Below, piece after piece: positions 17,682 to 27,277 of a DNA stretch of 64,000 nucleotides. Location of the stretch: the NCBI RefSeq assembly GCF_030440575.1, contig NZ_CP047189.1:2108001-2172000 (forward strand). Direction: 5' to 3'. The notes under the pieces were generated by a model. That model was given only the letters and a program-made list of their open reading frames with translations. It did no database searches and was not told the origin of the DNA. Within the stretch, counting starts at the first letter, position 1. Every line of letters starts with the position of its first letter. Source of the DNA: Corynebacterium ciconiae DSM 44920 (GTDB taxonomy: Bacteria > Actinomycetota > Actinomycetes > Mycobacteriales > Mycobacteriaceae). Made by a program: the position numbers and the translations under genes.

Positions 17682-17762
17682 CCAGCCCCACTCCCGGCGC
17701 GAGTTCACGCGGGATGTGGGGCTGGCGGGATCTTCCCAACTGCGGGCACCCCGAGGGGGTGC
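17682..17762 (-). terminator. two hairpins after nrdE
   Basis: CCAGCCCCAC (17682-17691) pairs perfectly with GTGGGGCTGG (17716-17725), enclosing a smaller stem; GCACCCC-GAG-GGGGTGC (17746-17762) forms a second 7-bp hairpin. Neither has a U-tract. They most likely end or stabilise the 3' end of the nrdHIE message. Confidence 0.55.
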
Positions 17763-17780
17763 GGCCGAGACGGCTAGGAC

Positions 17781-19937
17781 TTAGAGCATGCAGCTCACGC
17801 AGCCCTGCACCTCGGTGCCGGTGAGCGCGGTCTGGCGCAGGCGGATGTAGTAGATCGTTTTAATCCCCTTGCGCCAGGCGTAGATCTGGGCGCGGTTGAT
17901 ATCGCGAGTGGTGGCGGTGTCCTTGAAGAACAGCGTGAGCGAGAGCCCTTGGTCCACATACTTGGTGGCTACCGCGTAGGTGTCGATGATCTTCTCATAG
18001 CCGATCTCGTAGGCATCCTGGTAGTACTCCAGGTTGTCGTTGGTCATATATGGCGCCGGGTAGTAGACGCGACCAATCTTGCCTTCCTTGCGGATCTCCA
18101 CCTTGGAGGCGATCGGGTGGATCGAGGAGGTGGAGTTGTTGATGTAGGAGATCGACCCGGTCGGCGGCACCGCCTGCAGGTAGCGGTTGAACATGCCGTA
18201 GGTGGCCACCGATTCCTTCAGCTCCGCCCAGTCCTCGGCGGTGGGGGTGTGAATGGTGGAGTTGGCGAAGATCTCCTTGACACGCTCGGTGCGCGGCGCG
18301 AAGTCGGCCGGATCGTAGCGGTCGAAGAATGCACCGGTGGCGTAGTCGGAGGTCTCGAACTTCGCGAAGTGCTCGCCGCGTTCCTTCGCAATCTGGTTAG
18401 AGGCCTTGATGCACTCGTACATCACCGCGGCAAAGTAGGCGTTGGTGAAGTCCAGTGCCTCCTCGGAGCCGTACTCGATGCGCTCGCGCCCCAAGAAACC
18501 GTGCAGGTTCATCTGGCCCAGGCCGATCGCATGCGCGTTGTCATTGCCCTTGCGGATCGACGGCACCGAGTCGATGGAGGTTTGCTCCGACACCGCGGTG
18601 AGCCCGCGGATGGCCGCCTCGATGGTGGCGGAGAAGTCCGGCGAGTCCACGGTCTTGGCAATGTTGAGCGAGCCGAGGTTGCAGGAGATGTCCTCGCCAA
18701 TGTGGGAGTAGGTGAGATCATCGTTGTACTCCGAGGGGGTGGAGATCTGCAGGATCTCGGAGCACAGGTTGGAATGGGTGATGCGGCCATCGATGGGGTT
18801 GGCCTTGTTCACCGTGTCCTCGAACATGATGTAGGGGTAGCCGGATTCGAACTGGATCTCGGCGAGCGTCTGGAAGAACTGACGCGCGTTGATCTTGGTC
18901 TTGCGGATCCGCGGATCCTCCACCATCTCCGCGTAGTGCTCGGTAATGGACACATCGGCGAAGGGCTTGCCGTAGATACGCTCCACGTCATAGGGCGAGA
19001 AGAGGTACATATCATCGTTCTTCTTCGCCAGCTCGAAAGTGATATCGGGGATCACCACGCCAAGCGAGAGGGTCTTGATGCGGATCTTCTCATCCGCGTT
19101 CTCTCGCTTGGTGTCCAAAAAGCGCATGATGTCCGGGTGGTGGGCGTGCAGGTACACCGCACCCGCACCCTGGCGGGCACCCAGCTGGTTGGCGTAGGAG
19201 AAGGAATCCTCGAGCAGTTTCATCACCGGCACCACGCCGGAGGACTGGTTCTCGATCTTCTTAATGGGAGCGCCCTGTTCACGCAGGTTGGACAGCAGCA
19301 GCGCCACGCCGCCGCCGCGCTTGGACAGCTGCAGGGCGGAGTTGATGGCGCGGCCGATGGACTCCATGTTGTCCTCGATACGCAGCAGGAAGCAGGACAC
19401 CGGTTCGCCGCGCTGGGCCTTGCCAGAGTTGAGGAAGGTGGGGGTAGCAGGCTGGAAGCGGCCGCCCATGATCTCATCCACCAGCATCTCCGCCAACCGC
19501 TCATCGCCGTCGGCGAGCGTGAGAGCCACCATGCACACCCGGTCCTCGAAGCGCTCAAGGTAGCGGCGACCATCGAAGGTGGTGAGGGTGTAGCTGGTGT
19601 AGTACTTATAGGCCCCGAGGAAGGTCTCGAAGCGGAAGCGCTTGGCATAGGCCCGCTTGAAGAGCGACTTCACGAAGGCGAAGTCCCACTTATCCAGTAC
19701 GTGCTGCTCGTAGTAGTCATTCGTGAGCAGATAATCGAGCTTCTCCCGCAGGTTGTGGAAGAAGACAGTGTTCTGGTTGACGTGCTGCAGGAAGAACTGG
19801 TTGGCCGCCTCGCGGTCCTTATCAAACTGGATCTTGCCCTCATCGTCATACAGATTCAGCATCGCGTTGAGCGCGTGATAGTCCAGCTGATCTGCCTTGC
19901 GCACCGGTTCGGCCACGTTCTTTCCCATCTCGGCCAC
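17781..19937 (-). CDS. nrdE: class Ib ribonucleoside-diphosphate reductase, alpha subunit
   Basis: 718 residues, normal for NrdE. It reduces ribonucleoside diphosphates to deoxy forms. Visible landmarks: the redox cysteine in PVSCFLL, the active-site region NLCSEILQ, the conserved [17 protein letters not shown] loop, and the C-terminal redox pair in QGCVSCML that exchanges electrons with NrdH. The R1 N-terminal ATP-cone is absent, as expected of class Ib. It is the last gene of nrdHIE. The radical-carrying partner NrdF is not next to it here (panB follows). Confidence 0.97.
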   Translation of the reverse strand: MAEMGKNVAEPVRKADQLDYHALNAMLNLYDDEGKIQFDKDREAANQFFLQHVNQNTVFFHNLREKLDYLLTNDYYEQHVLDKWDFAFVKSLFKRAYAKRFRFETFLGAYKYYTSYTLTTFDGRRYLERFEDRVCMVALTLADGDERLAEMLVDEIMGGRFQPATPTFLNSGKAQRGEPVSCFLLRIEDNMESIGRAINSALQLSKRGGGVALLLSNLREQGAPIKKIENQSSGVVPVMKLLEDSFSYANQLGARQGAGAVYLHAHHPDIMRFLDTKRENADEKIRIKTLSLGVVIPDITFELAKKNDDMYLFSPYDVERIYGKPFADVSITEHYAEMVEDPRIRKTKINARQFFQTLAEIQFESGYPYIMFEDTVNKANPIDGRITHSNLCSEILQISTPSEYNDDLTYSHIGEDISCNLGSLNIAKTVDSPDFSATIEAAIRGLTAVSEQTSIDSVPSIRKGNDNAHAIGLGQMNLHGFLGRERIEYGSEEALDFTNAYFAAVMYECIKASNQIAKERGEHFAKFETSDYATGAFFDRYDPADFAPRTERVKEIFANSTIHTPTAEDWAELKESVATYGMFNRYLQAVPPTGSISYINNSTSSIHPIASKVEIRKEGKIGRVYYPAPYMTNDNLEYYQDAYEIGYEKIIDTYAVATKYVDQGLSLTLFFKDTATTRDINRAQIYAWRKGIKTIYYIRLRQTALTGTEVQGCVSCML

Positions 19938-20067
19938 AGTTGATCGTTTCCTTTACGTCTTAATATGTTCGTTGCGCGCCACTGCCGGCGCCAACCTGTC
20001 ATTGCTGTTGTTGGTACTTTTCTTCGCGGTGACAGCTCACGCCCCTAGCCATCCTAGAACACTGACT

Positions 20068-20526
20068 CTAGAAGCCGCTGGCATTCTCCGTGTGCTGAGA
20101 GACTGGCCGCAGCCCGAGCTGCTCAGCGTTCTCACTGAGCCCTTGCTGCACGAGGCGTACGTCCTCATCGGTGCCCATCAGTTCGAAGCGGTACACATAG
20201 GGCACGTGGCATTTGGCGGCGATGATATCCCCCGCCACCCCGAAGTCGGTGCCAAAGTTGGAATTCCCGCCAGCGATCACAGCCCTGATGAGCGAGCGAT
20301 TGTGCTCATTATTGAGAAAGCGGATCACCTGGACAGGCACGGGCTTGGGCTCGCGGCCCATGATAGAAACCCCACCGCCGTAGGTGGGGCAGATCAACAC
20401 GTAGGGCTCGTGCACGATGAGCGGGTCTGCGCTCTTGTGCAGCGGGATCCTCAGCGCGGGAAACCCGAGCTTATCGACGAACTTTGCCGTATTCCCCGTA
20501 GCAGAGGAGAAATACACTACAAGCAT
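20068..20526 (-). CDS. nrdI: class Ib ribonucleotide reductase flavodoxin NrdI
   Basis: 152 residues with a flavodoxin-like start ([19 protein letters not shown]) and the FMN-binding loops PTYGGG and [10 protein letters not shown]. NrdI supplies the oxidant for assembling the dimanganese tyrosyl radical of NrdF. It lies between nrdH and nrdE. A copy of the dispersed 11-mer (20469-20479) is within the coding sequence. Confidence 0.94.
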   Translation of the reverse strand: MLVVYFSSATGNTAKFVDKLGFPALRIPLHKSADPLIVHEPYVLICPTYGGGVSIMGREPKPVPVQVIRFLNNEHNRSLIRAVIAGGNSNFGTDFGVAGDIIAAKCHVPYVYRFELMGTDEDVRLVQQGLSENAEQLGLRPVSQHTENASGF

Positions 20527-20571
20527 GGTGTGCCTGCCGAATCCTGTTATCTGAGTGGGCCAATAGAAACA

Positions 20572-20611
20572 GGGCCACTCGTTGGTGCTGTGTAACTACT
20601 ACGAGTGGCCC
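20572..20611 (-). promoter_or_regulatory. hairpin in the nrdH-nrdI spacer
   Basis: GGGCCACTCG (20572-20581) and CGAGTGGCCC (20602-20611) form a perfect 10-bp stem with a 20-nt loop. There is no U-tract. Inside the nrdHIE transcript it could set relative expression, for instance by partial termination or by protecting an mRNA end. Most of the loop consists of a 13-nt element also found inverted in the nrdH promoter. Confidence 0.6.
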
Positions 20612-20636
20612 TTCACTGTCCGCAAGCGATGAGCGG

Positions 20637-20870
20637 CTAGGCAACCTGGGCGCTGAGCGCGCGAATGCGCTCCGGGCGGAAGCCCGACCAGTGATCGCCA
20701 TCAGCCACCACCACGGGCGCCTGCACATAGCCGAGAGCCATCACATAATCGAGGGCATCGCTATCCATGCTGATGTCCACGAGGGAGTACTCCAGACCGG
20801 CACGGTCGAGAGCCTTCTTGGTGGCGTTGCACTGCATGCAGGCGGGCTTGGTGTAGAGGGTGATAGCCAT
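20637..20870 (-). CDS. nrdH: glutaredoxin-like protein NrdH
   Basis: 77 residues from the ATG at 20870 (MAITLYTKPACMQCNATKKAL); the longer frame upstream has no support. The CMQC redox site at residues 11-14 and the conserved C-terminal WSGFRPERI identify NrdH, the dedicated electron donor to NrdE, itself reduced by thioredoxin reductase. First gene of the nrdHIE operon. Confidence 0.95.
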   Translation of the reverse strand: MAITLYTKPACMQCNATKKALDRAGLEYSLVDISMDSDALDYVMALGYVQAPVVVADGDHWSGFRPERIRALSAQVA

Positions 20871-20980
20871 CGTCGAAAGTGTCCTTATCGCTTGGGGAAT
20901 GAGTCGCAGACTGCGGGCGCTGCGGCGGAGGTAGGTCATGTCACCAACAAGGTCATCCCTGTGGCGAACTGCTGGAATAG

Positions 20981-21027
20981 ACACTATACGTAGTGCCCAT
21001 TTACCGCAAGGACACAACATGTAGTAG
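20981..21027 (-). promoter_or_regulatory. pair of NrdR boxes before nrdH
   Basis: ACACTATACGTAGTGC (20981-20996) and ACACAACATGTAGTAG (21012-21027) resemble the NrdR consensus ACACWATATATWGTGT and start exactly 31 bp apart (three helical turns), the spacing NrdR needs. A TATAGT -10 hexamer on the minus strand lies inside the first box, so binding would block the promoter. Expected to repress nrdHIE when dATP is plentiful. Confidence 0.8.
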
Positions 21028-21194
21028 TTACACGCTGAGAATTCCCAAGATGACAACCGTGTAAGCACTACATCTGCCAAGGAGCTTGCCCCAGCAAAAG
21101 CACTTCTGTCTTTACCCGTCTTGGGAGAATGATAAAACCGCAGGAGGGTCGTTATCGAATCGTTATATTCACGGATCTATCCCCACCTACCTAT

Positions 21195-21237
21195 AAAAAA
21201 CACCGCCTATCCTCACATAGGTAAGGGTAGGCGGTGT
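21195..21237 (-). terminator. terminator of rpmJ
   Basis: ACACCGCCTA (21200-21209) pairs with TAGGCGGTGT (21228-21237), and on the minus strand the stem is followed by six U residues (complement of 21195-21200). Confidence 0.88.
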
Positions 21238-21270
21238 ATCTAGCGTAGGCTGACGCTTATGCCTGAAGGC

Positions 21271-21393
21271 TTAGCCCTGACGAGCCTTGAAACGGGGCTC
21301 CTTCTTGTTCAGGACGTAGACCTTGCCACGACGGCGCACAACCTGGGCGCCCGGCTTGTTCTTCAGCGACCGAAGCGACTTGCGGACCTTCAT
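21271..21393 (-). CDS. rpmJ: 50S ribosomal protein L36, cysteine-free form
   Basis: 40 residues ([20 protein letters not shown] ...). Length and sequence match the L36 paralogue that lacks the four zinc-binding residues: there is no cysteine at all. Such C-minus ribosomal proteins replace the zinc-containing form under zinc limitation and are often Zur-controlled. AGGAGC stands 5 nt before the ATG. Stands alone, with a strong terminator downstream. A weak Zur-like half site (TGATAATC) is found about 120 bp upstream, which is not enough to assign control. Confidence 0.92.
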   Translation of the reverse strand: MKVRKSLRSLKNKPGAQVVRRRGKVYVLNKKEPRFKARQG

Positions 21394-21579
21394 CGGGCGC
21401 TCCTTTCTATTAGCGCTTATAAGTTCTAGGGGCTTAACCCACCGCGTGGGAACCCTGCCGAACCGCGTCATGAGCGCACGGCACTCACGGGGTTCAATGA
21501 CACGAACGATTATCATAGACCACCGGCGTGGCATTGTACAAAATGCCGCCGCCTCAGGTGTGGGACTACTATCGGCCGC

Positions 21580-22407
21580 ATGCACACACTTCAAGCAGAG
21601 ATCATCGACCACCTCGACGTCCACCCCACCATTGATCCGGCGGCGGAAATCACCCGCCGCGTGGATTTCTTAAGCGAGTATCTCATGACCACCGGCATGG
21701 CTGGTCTGGTTCTCGGTATCTCCGGCGGGCAGGATTCCACCCTCGCCGGCGCCCTCGCCCAGCGCGCTGTGGAGCAGTGCCGCGACCGCGGCCACAACGC
21801 CGAGTTTTATGCGGTGCGTCTGCCCTATGACCGACAATCAGATGAGGCCGATGTGGATGTGGCCATGCGCTTCATCCACCCCGATCACGAGCTGCGCATC
21901 AATATTAAGCCCGCTACCGACATGGTGGAAGACGCCGTAGCCCAAGCCCTAGATCAAACCAGCATGAGCGATTTTCACCGCGGCAATGTTAAGGCCCGCG
22001 AACGCATGGTGATGCAATATGCGATTGCCGGCGAGCGCAACCTGCTGGTGGTGGGCACCGATCACGCGGCCGAGAATGTTACGGGCTTTTTCACCAAGTT
22101 TGGCGATGGTGCCGCTGATCTTCTCCCGCTGTGGGGCTTGAACAAACGCCAGGGCGCGGCACTCCTCGCCGAGCTGGGCGCCCCAGAGAGCACCTGGACC
22201 AAGGTGCCCACCGCGGATCTCGAGGACGATCGCCCGCTGCTAGCAGACGAGGACGCCCTCGGGGTGCGCTATAGCGATATCGATGACTACCTCGAAGGCA
22301 AAGCCCTCAGCGACAGCGCCCGCGAACGCATCGAAACGCTGTGGCAGCGCGGCCGCCACAAGCGGGTGCTTCCCGCCACCTACGTAGATACTTGGTGGCG
22401 CAGCTAG
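21580..22407 (+). CDS. nadE: NH3-dependent NAD+ synthetase
   Basis: 275 residues; amidates nicotinic acid adenine dinucleotide with ammonia and ATP, the last step of NAD synthesis. The PP-loop [12 protein letters not shown] is at about residues 45-56, with the family signatures [40 protein letters not shown] (adenine/NaAD site) spread over 142-182. Length shows it lacks the glutaminase domain. Single gene. Confidence 0.96.
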   Translation: MHTLQAEIIDHLDVHPTIDPAAEITRRVDFLSEYLMTTGMAGLVLGISGGQDSTLAGALAQRAVEQCRDRGHNAEFYAVRLPYDRQSDEADVDVAMRFIHPDHELRINIKPATDMVEDAVAQALDQTSMSDFHRGNVKARERMVMQYAIAGERNLLVVGTDHAAENVTGFFTKFGDGAADLLPLWGLNKRQGAALLAELGAPESTWTKVPTADLEDDRPLLADEDALGVRYSDIDDYLEGKALSDSARERIETLWQRGRHKRVLPATYVDTWWRS

Positions 22408-22422
22408 TACCCGCCTTAAGCG

Positions 22423-22842
22423 TTAGTAGCGCTCCGGCTCTTCGCCGAGCCGGAAGGCGCGACCATTGAGCAGCCGCGGGGTGATGCGCACGAAGTTGTA
22501 CTTCAGCGTCGGTAGCCACGGCTTGAGATCAAGGCCCTCGGCGTAGTCGATATCTTCGCGGCGATCGAGCACCTCCGCCGTGCCTTGCACCACCACAGAC
22601 CAGGCGCGCTCCTCGGTGAAGTGATCCACCTCGAAAAGCACGTCCGGGTTGATGAAAAGCGAGAACAGCTTGTTGCCCTGCGCGGTGCGGATATAGATAC
22701 AGCCATCATCCAACACGTAGTTCACGGGGAAGATGTCCATCTCGTCCTTGCGGCGCACCACCACGCGCCCCAGTTGCTGGGAGTCCAGCTTCTCGAGGCA
22801 CTCATCGTCGGTGAGAATTTTTACAACATCATTGTCAGCCAT
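22423..22842 (-). CDS. pyridoxamine 5'-phosphate oxidase-family flavin protein
   Basis: 139 residues from the ATG at 22842 (MADNDVVKILTDDECLEKL); longer starts read into proline/glycine-rich non-coding sequence. The split-barrel flavin fold is indicated by LGRVVVRRKDEMDIFPVNYVLDDGCIYIRTAQGNKL, which resembles actinobacterial F420- or FMN-binding proteins of the PNPOx-like superfamily. Substrate unknown; such proteins reduce or bind flavin-type cofactors. Convergent with nadE. Confidence 0.8.
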   Translation of the reverse strand: MADNDVVKILTDDECLEKLDSQQLGRVVVRRKDEMDIFPVNYVLDDGCIYIRTAQGNKLFSLFINPDVLFEVDHFTEERAWSVVVQGTAEVLDRREDIDYAEGLDLKPWLPTLKYNFVRITPRLLNGRAFRLGEEPERY

Positions 22843-23211
22843 AGGCCCCATTGTCCCACTCCCGCCCAGCCTTGGTGGACGGCCGCGACCGCCGGTGGGC
22901 CTGCCACATTCCCCTCCCCCAGCTCCTTGCCGCCGAGCGGGGGCCAATCTATAGCCTCCCACCTGCGCCATTAGCCCCACCCACCCCGACTGAGCAGACC
23001 CACCCACGGACGCCAGTAGTTGTGAGGATATTCACCGCCGTGCGCGGTGCGGCCACCATTTCGGGGTAGCCCCGGCGGGCCGTGGTGGGGGTGCGAGGTG
23101 GCGTCGATAAGCATGTGTGCGCAGGGCGGTGCTTTAGAAGAACAGCGCGTTTCATGGAAAGATGGGGCGACGTTACCTAACCGTAGAGATATCCCTAAGG
23201 GGCAACACACC
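22843..23211. other. divergent spacer before the YkvI-like permease
   Basis: About 370 bases. It holds a GlxR (CRP-type)-like site TGTGA-N6-TCACC at 23021-23036 (9 of 10 positions against TGTGA-N6-TCACA) and an intergenic copy of the dispersed 11-mer at 23102-23112 in the extended context GGTGGCGTCGATAAGCATG. No gene is seen. Confidence 0.45.
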
Positions 23212-24480
23212 ATGAAAGAGAGCATGGCAATCGCCATGGCCTTTGTCGGACTACTTGTGGGAGCGGGCTTCGCCACCGGTAAGGAGATGATGCAATACTT
23301 CGTCTCCTTCGGCACCGGGCCTGGGGTGTGGGCGCTCGTGCTCACCGGCGTCATCCTCGTGGTGGTCAGCGCCGTGATCCTGCAGATCGGTAGCTTCTTC
23401 CTCGCCGACGAGCATGGCGCAGTGTTTAAGAACGTGGCGCACCCGCGCGTGTCTTGGATTCTGGACGTGGCGGTGTCGATCACCATGGCCACCATGGGCA
23501 TGATGATGCTCGCCGGTGCCGGCTCCACCTTCGAGCAATCCTTCGGCATTCCCTCGTGGCTGGGTTCGCTGATCATGGCCGTGATCGTGTATTTCGTGTG
23601 CTTCCTCAATCCGGTGCGTGTCTCCGGAGTGATCGGTGCTGTCACCCCCGTGATGATCGTGGCCATCGTGGCGCTGTTCATCTACACGGTTGCCACCATC
23701 CCGGACGGGTTCTCTGTGGAGGCCGCCAACGAGATCGCCCGCAATGAGCCCACCCCGGTGAAGCCGTGGTGGTGGTCTGCTATTAACTATGCCGGCATGT
23801 CTTTGATCTGCGCGGTGGGTATGTCGCTGGTGATCGGCGGCTCCTACACCAAGCTCAAGGCCGTGGCGCGCGGCGGCATGCTGGGTGGGCTCATCCTCAC
23901 CATCATCCTGGTGCTGGAGACCGTGGTGCTGTTCTTCAACGTGGACACCGCGGCCGGCAAGGACATCCCGATGGCAGCGATCGTCACCGAGATCCACCCG
24001 GTGGCCGGCATGGGCCTGTCACTGCTGATTCTGGTGATGATCTTCAACACCGCCCTGGGCGATGTCTATGCCTTCTCCCGCCGCATCCAGGTGGCTACCC
24101 CCGCCCCGCAGCGGGTGAACCTGCTGGTGATTCTGGGAATCAGCTGGGCAGTGAGCCTCATCGGCTTCGGCCCGCTCATCCAGATCATCTTCCCCATCCT
24201 GGGCTACATCGGCATGGTGATCGGCGTGATCTTCGTGATCTGGCGCATCCGCTGGTCGCACCTTGTGACCGGCGAGAAGCAGCGGCGCTACCGCATCCGC
24301 CAGCTCACCCGCGCCTACATCAACCCCAACATCTACGATGACAACTCCCTCGAGCTCAACCACGAGCTCGACGGCTCCAAGGCCAACAACGAAAAACTGC
24401 TGGCCACTGTGGCGGACGAGGAGCGCTCCGAGATCGACGCTGATGAGGATGTCAGCGACTATCACGAGCCCAAGGCTTAA
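23212..24480 (+). CDS. YkvI-like membrane permease
   Basis: 422 residues with about ten hydrophobic segments from residue 4 to 360 and a hydrophilic acidic tail (VADEERSEIDADEDVSDYHE). The first segment (FVGLLVGAGFATGKEMMQYF) is the hallmark of the YkvI family, relatives of the APC amino-acid/sodium transporters; substrates are unknown. I chose the ATG at 23212, behind AAGGGGC; upstream frame extension (from 23047) lies in the regulatory spacer. Confidence 0.8.
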   Translation: MKESMAIAMAFVGLLVGAGFATGKEMMQYFVSFGTGPGVWALVLTGVILVVVSAVILQIGSFFLADEHGAVFKNVAHPRVSWILDVAVSITMATMGMMMLAGAGSTFEQSFGIPSWLGSLIMAVIVYFVCFLNPVRVSGVIGAVTPVMIVAIVALFIYTVATIPDGFSVEAANEIARNEPTPVKPWWWSAINYAGMSLICAVGMSLVIGGSYTKLKAVARGGMLGGLILTIILVLETVVLFFNVDTAAGKDIPMAAIVTEIHPVAGMGLSLLILVMIFNTALGDVYAFSRRIQVATPAPQRVNLLVILGISWAVSLIGFGPLIQIIFPILGYIGMVIGVIFVIWRIRWSHLVTGEKQRRYRIRQLTRAYINPNIYDDNSLELNHELDGSKANNEKLLATVADEERSEIDADEDVSDYHEPKA

Positions 24481-24812
24481 CGACGCAACCTCCGCGGCCG
24501 ATACACGGCCAGGCCCGCGGCGAGCACGCACAATGCTCCCGCGGCCAGCGCCCCGATTACCCGGGCAATCAGGGACATAGTGCCCTCAACGCCGAGCGCC
24601 ACGGCGAGCGCGCTCATCGCCAGCAGCGCCGCTGCGGTGTAGCCGAACAGCATTCCCCGCGCTACCCGCAGCTGGGCCACGGCCCACACCCCGCATAGCG
24701 CGCAGCCGCCTGCAAGCACGGCGGCGATAATGGCCCCTCGCGCCTCCCCGAGCACCGCGATCGCCCCCGTGATGAGAACCCCCACCGCGGTGGCAAGTGG
24801 TATCCAGCGCAT
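24477..24812 (-). CDS. small four-helix membrane protein
   Basis: 111 residues with four predicted transmembrane helices and a basic C-terminus (YRPRRLRR). I recognise no characterised family. Its stop overlaps the stop of the convergent YkvI-like gene by 4 bp. It lies 52 bp downstream of the TetR gene in the same direction, so the two may be co-transcribed and the TetR protein might control it. Confidence 0.6.
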   Translation of the reverse strand: MRWIPLATAVGVLITGAIAVLGEARGAIIAAVLAGGCALCGVWAVAQLRVARGMLFGYTAAALLAMSALAVALGVEGTMSLIARVIGALAAGALCVLAAGLAVYRPRRLRR

Positions 24813-24864
24813 ATCGCTCTCCTCACATTAGATTTCAGGTGCGCAGATTATTTCGCGTCCTCGC

Positions 24865-25434
24865 CTACTGTGCCAGCGACCGCAGCCCCTCGAGGTAGAC
24901 GCGCGCAAACCATTCCTGCTGATCATCGATGAGCTGCCGCCCCACGGCAGGTAGCTCGCGGGAGATCATGCCGATCCCCATGGCGAAACGAATGGGCGTG
25001 ACATCCGCCGGAATGAAGCGATGCCGCCGCGCTTTCTTTAACACCCCTGCGAAGACCTCCGTGATGGCGGCGCGGCGTTGTTCCACGATCTCTGCCAGCA
25101 GGTTCTCGTCATAGGCGAAGCGGGAAATCTGCTCCGCCAGCGGAGTGATTCCCAGCCGCACTAGCTCGATGATCACGTCATTCCAGTTCTGCCACGGGTC
25201 CTCATCCCAGCTATGTTCATGGGCGCGCACAATATCGTGCGCCTGCGCGGTCACTCTTTCAGTAACGGCCGTCACCAGCACTCGCCGGTCGGGAAAATTG
25301 CGGTGCACCGTAGCCACGCCCACGCGGGATTCGGTGGCGATCCGCCGGAAGGACACATCGATGCCCTCCTCTTGAAAGAGGGTCTGGGCGGCTGTCACAA
25401 TGGCGTCACGATTCGCCTGGGCATCTGCTCGCAT
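24865..25434 (-). CDS. TetR/AcrR-family transcriptional regulator
   Basis: 189 residues. The N-terminal helix-turn-helix is clear (RDAIVTAAQTLFQEEGIDVSFRRIA then VGVATVHRNFPDRRVLVTAV, residues 9-60), typical of TetR dimers that repress an adjacent efflux or metabolic gene and release on ligand binding. The C-terminal domain (61-189) is not diagnostic. Neighbours are a small membrane protein downstream and a GNAT-like gene upstream, both minus strand. Confidence 0.88.
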   Translation of the reverse strand: MRADAQANRDAIVTAAQTLFQEEGIDVSFRRIATESRVGVATVHRNFPDRRVLVTAVTERVTAQAHDIVRAHEHSWDEDPWQNWNDVIIELVRLGITPLAEQISRFAYDENLLAEIVEQRRAAITEVFAGVLKKARRHRFIPADVTPIRFAMGIGMISRELPAVGRQLIDDQQEWFARVYLEGLRSLAQ

Positions 25435-25482
25435 CTCGGTTCGCTTTCTTCGTACTCGGGCACCACGCCTATAAGTGGAACT

Positions 25483-26514
25483 TTACACTCCACTTAGGTT
25501 CTGTGCGGCCGGTTGCATCCCGCGATACCCGCGCGGGGTCACCCATAGCTCCCCGCCCACCACTTTCCGCCCGACCGCAGCCGCCGTGCGTATCGACGCC
25601 ACATTCGACGCCGATACATGCCCCCACACCACCGGCGTGGCCACCCCAGGCAACTCCGGCAGCTGCTCCACGAGGTGCTGAGTAGCGGCAGCCGACACCC
25701 CTGCCCCTTGAGCTTTAGGGTGTACACACTTCTCCTCCATCACCCACCCCTTGAGGCCATAGGAATGCTCCTCGCGGGCTGCGATCACTCCCACGTCTTC
25801 TCCGTCACGGCGGATAACGTACAGCAGCCCCTGCTCAGCTGCCTCACCTAAGGCCTGCTCCGTGGATGGCGTTGCCCACCACAACAGCAACGGGGCGATC
25901 TTTTCACACTCCGCATAGATCTCACCCACCAGCGGCGCAGCCTGATCTGCGGCGCACGCCACCAGCTGCACCTGCGAGTATGACGCGCAGCGCGGCGCGG
26001 CGCGAAGAACCGCCACCGATTCGGCCATGATGTAGATATCCACCTCGGCTGCAAGCCCTGAGCCCAGCTCGGCCAGCTGCCGCACCCAGCGATCTGGATC
26101 CGGCACGGTTATTCGCAGGCATCGCGGCTGTAGTTCTTCGAAATGACGCAGCGGCCCTACCTCAGGATCGGCTAGAAGTTTGAGAGCCTCCACGCTCGGC
26201 GGCGCGGAGGTGGCCACCACATCCACGAAGGGCCTGTCCAAGTCGCGATTACGAAAACGCAGGCCGCTGAGCGCCCAGGATCCGTCGATAAGCGTAACGT
26301 TCGCATTCGCCCACATCATGGGATCGCTGACTTCCAACGGGATAGCCGCATCGAGCTGCTCGGCAAAGTCGCGGTTATCGAGCCGCTCCCACTCGGGCGC
26401 AAGCCATGAGCGTACGAGATCCTCACACTCACCTGCGCCCCACCGCTTAACGGTGGGCGCAAGCCATGGGGTAGCCGCCGCTGAGATACCGCCTAGATCA
26501 ATCACGCACCCCAC
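25483..26514 (-). CDS. GNAT-family acetyltransferase-like protein
   Basis: 343 residues. The C-terminal half (about 195-330) has GNAT features: LYVIRRDGEDVGVIAAREEHS, then VHPKAQGAGVSAAATQHLVE corresponding to the acetyl-CoA loop, and a final ASNVASIRTAAAVGRKVVGGELWV typical of the GNAT C-terminus. The N-terminal half may be a second, degenerate GNAT unit. Substrate unknown. An exact copy of the dispersed 11-mer lies within the gene (26283-26293). It begins at an ATG with no strong ribosome site. Confidence 0.7.
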   Translation of the reverse strand: MGCVIDLGGISAAATPWLAPTVKRWGAGECEDLVRSWLAPEWERLDNRDFAEQLDAAIPLEVSDPMMWANANVTLIDGSWALSGLRFRNRDLDRPFVDVVATSAPPSVEALKLLADPEVGPLRHFEELQPRCLRITVPDPDRWVRQLAELGSGLAAEVDIYIMAESVAVLRAAPRCASYSQVQLVACAADQAAPLVGEIYAECEKIAPLLLWWATPSTEQALGEAAEQGLLYVIRRDGEDVGVIAAREEHSYGLKGWVMEEKCVHPKAQGAGVSAAATQHLVEQLPELPGVATPVVWGHVSASNVASIRTAAAVGRKVVGGELWVTPRGYRGMQPAAQNLSGV

Positions 26515-27277
26515 ATTATGCCCTTAGACCCGGAAAAGACATGCTTGAGCCTATTCGCCTCTGAGACAAGGCAGACACAGACATGTGTGAATACACAGGC
26601 AGCCCGGCCTTTGAACTCGGCTCAGCAGAACTAGACGGCCACGAGATCAAGCGCACCACGCCCCGCGCCTAAAAAGCGGCCTGTTTGTGGGGACCTTCTG
26701 GGCTGCACTGGGATGTTCTCGGTATGCCACGCCTGGGCCGGCTGCAGTGGGCTATGCCCTAGTGGCCTGCTTCTTGTGGGATTCAGCGGTATCTCCGCCG
26801 CCACTGCCTCCACCCTGATTCGACTGGCCACCCTCGCGATGGTGGCGTGGATCTTCGGCGGCAGCAAAAACAGCGATCTTTTTCCCTTGAATTGACTACG
26901 CGGCTGGTGGCTGCTCAGCGCCTTCTAGGAAGACGTGATGCTGCCCGCCCACGCCCGCCGCCCCTCTTCTTTCCAGACGTGGTGACAGCGCACACAAGCG
27001 CGATCAGACCCAGACGAGCGTCCGCCTGTTCGATAAGAACCGCCCAGATACCTGTGGTGTTCGACTCACACGACACGAGGTGTCCGAGCGTCGTGCTTAC
27101 ATAACTCTTAAGCAACAGCAATCGTCGAGAGAGAGGACCGCTATAGCCCCACCACTACCCCGCTAAAACACCCTTTCCCTTCCACCGGCGTCGATTACAG
27201 CCGTCTATCTCATCGACTCGCGGTGGCCCCTCGGCCCGTCCTGGGCCGCCTACTCACGAAAGATTTATACACCCGCC
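26515..27277. other. decayed region with gene fragments
   Basis: About 760 bases with no intact gene. A short frame from 26583 (29 codons) is followed by a stretch at 26670-26890 that encodes hydrophobic, transporter-like sequence in two different frames (GLFVGTFWAALG then ISAATASTLIRLATLAMVAWIFGG), which suggests a frameshifted membrane-protein remnant. The rest shows nothing recognisable. Confidence 0.35.

Noticed and set aside
17949..19943. 664-codon open frame on the plus strand opposite nrdE
   Set aside because: It is the complement of a highly conserved NrdE gene; it looks like low-complexity GC-driven protein with no family resemblance.
21500..21520. Zur operator upstream of rpmJ
   Set aside because: Only one half (TGATAATC) matches; the other half is unlike the consensus.
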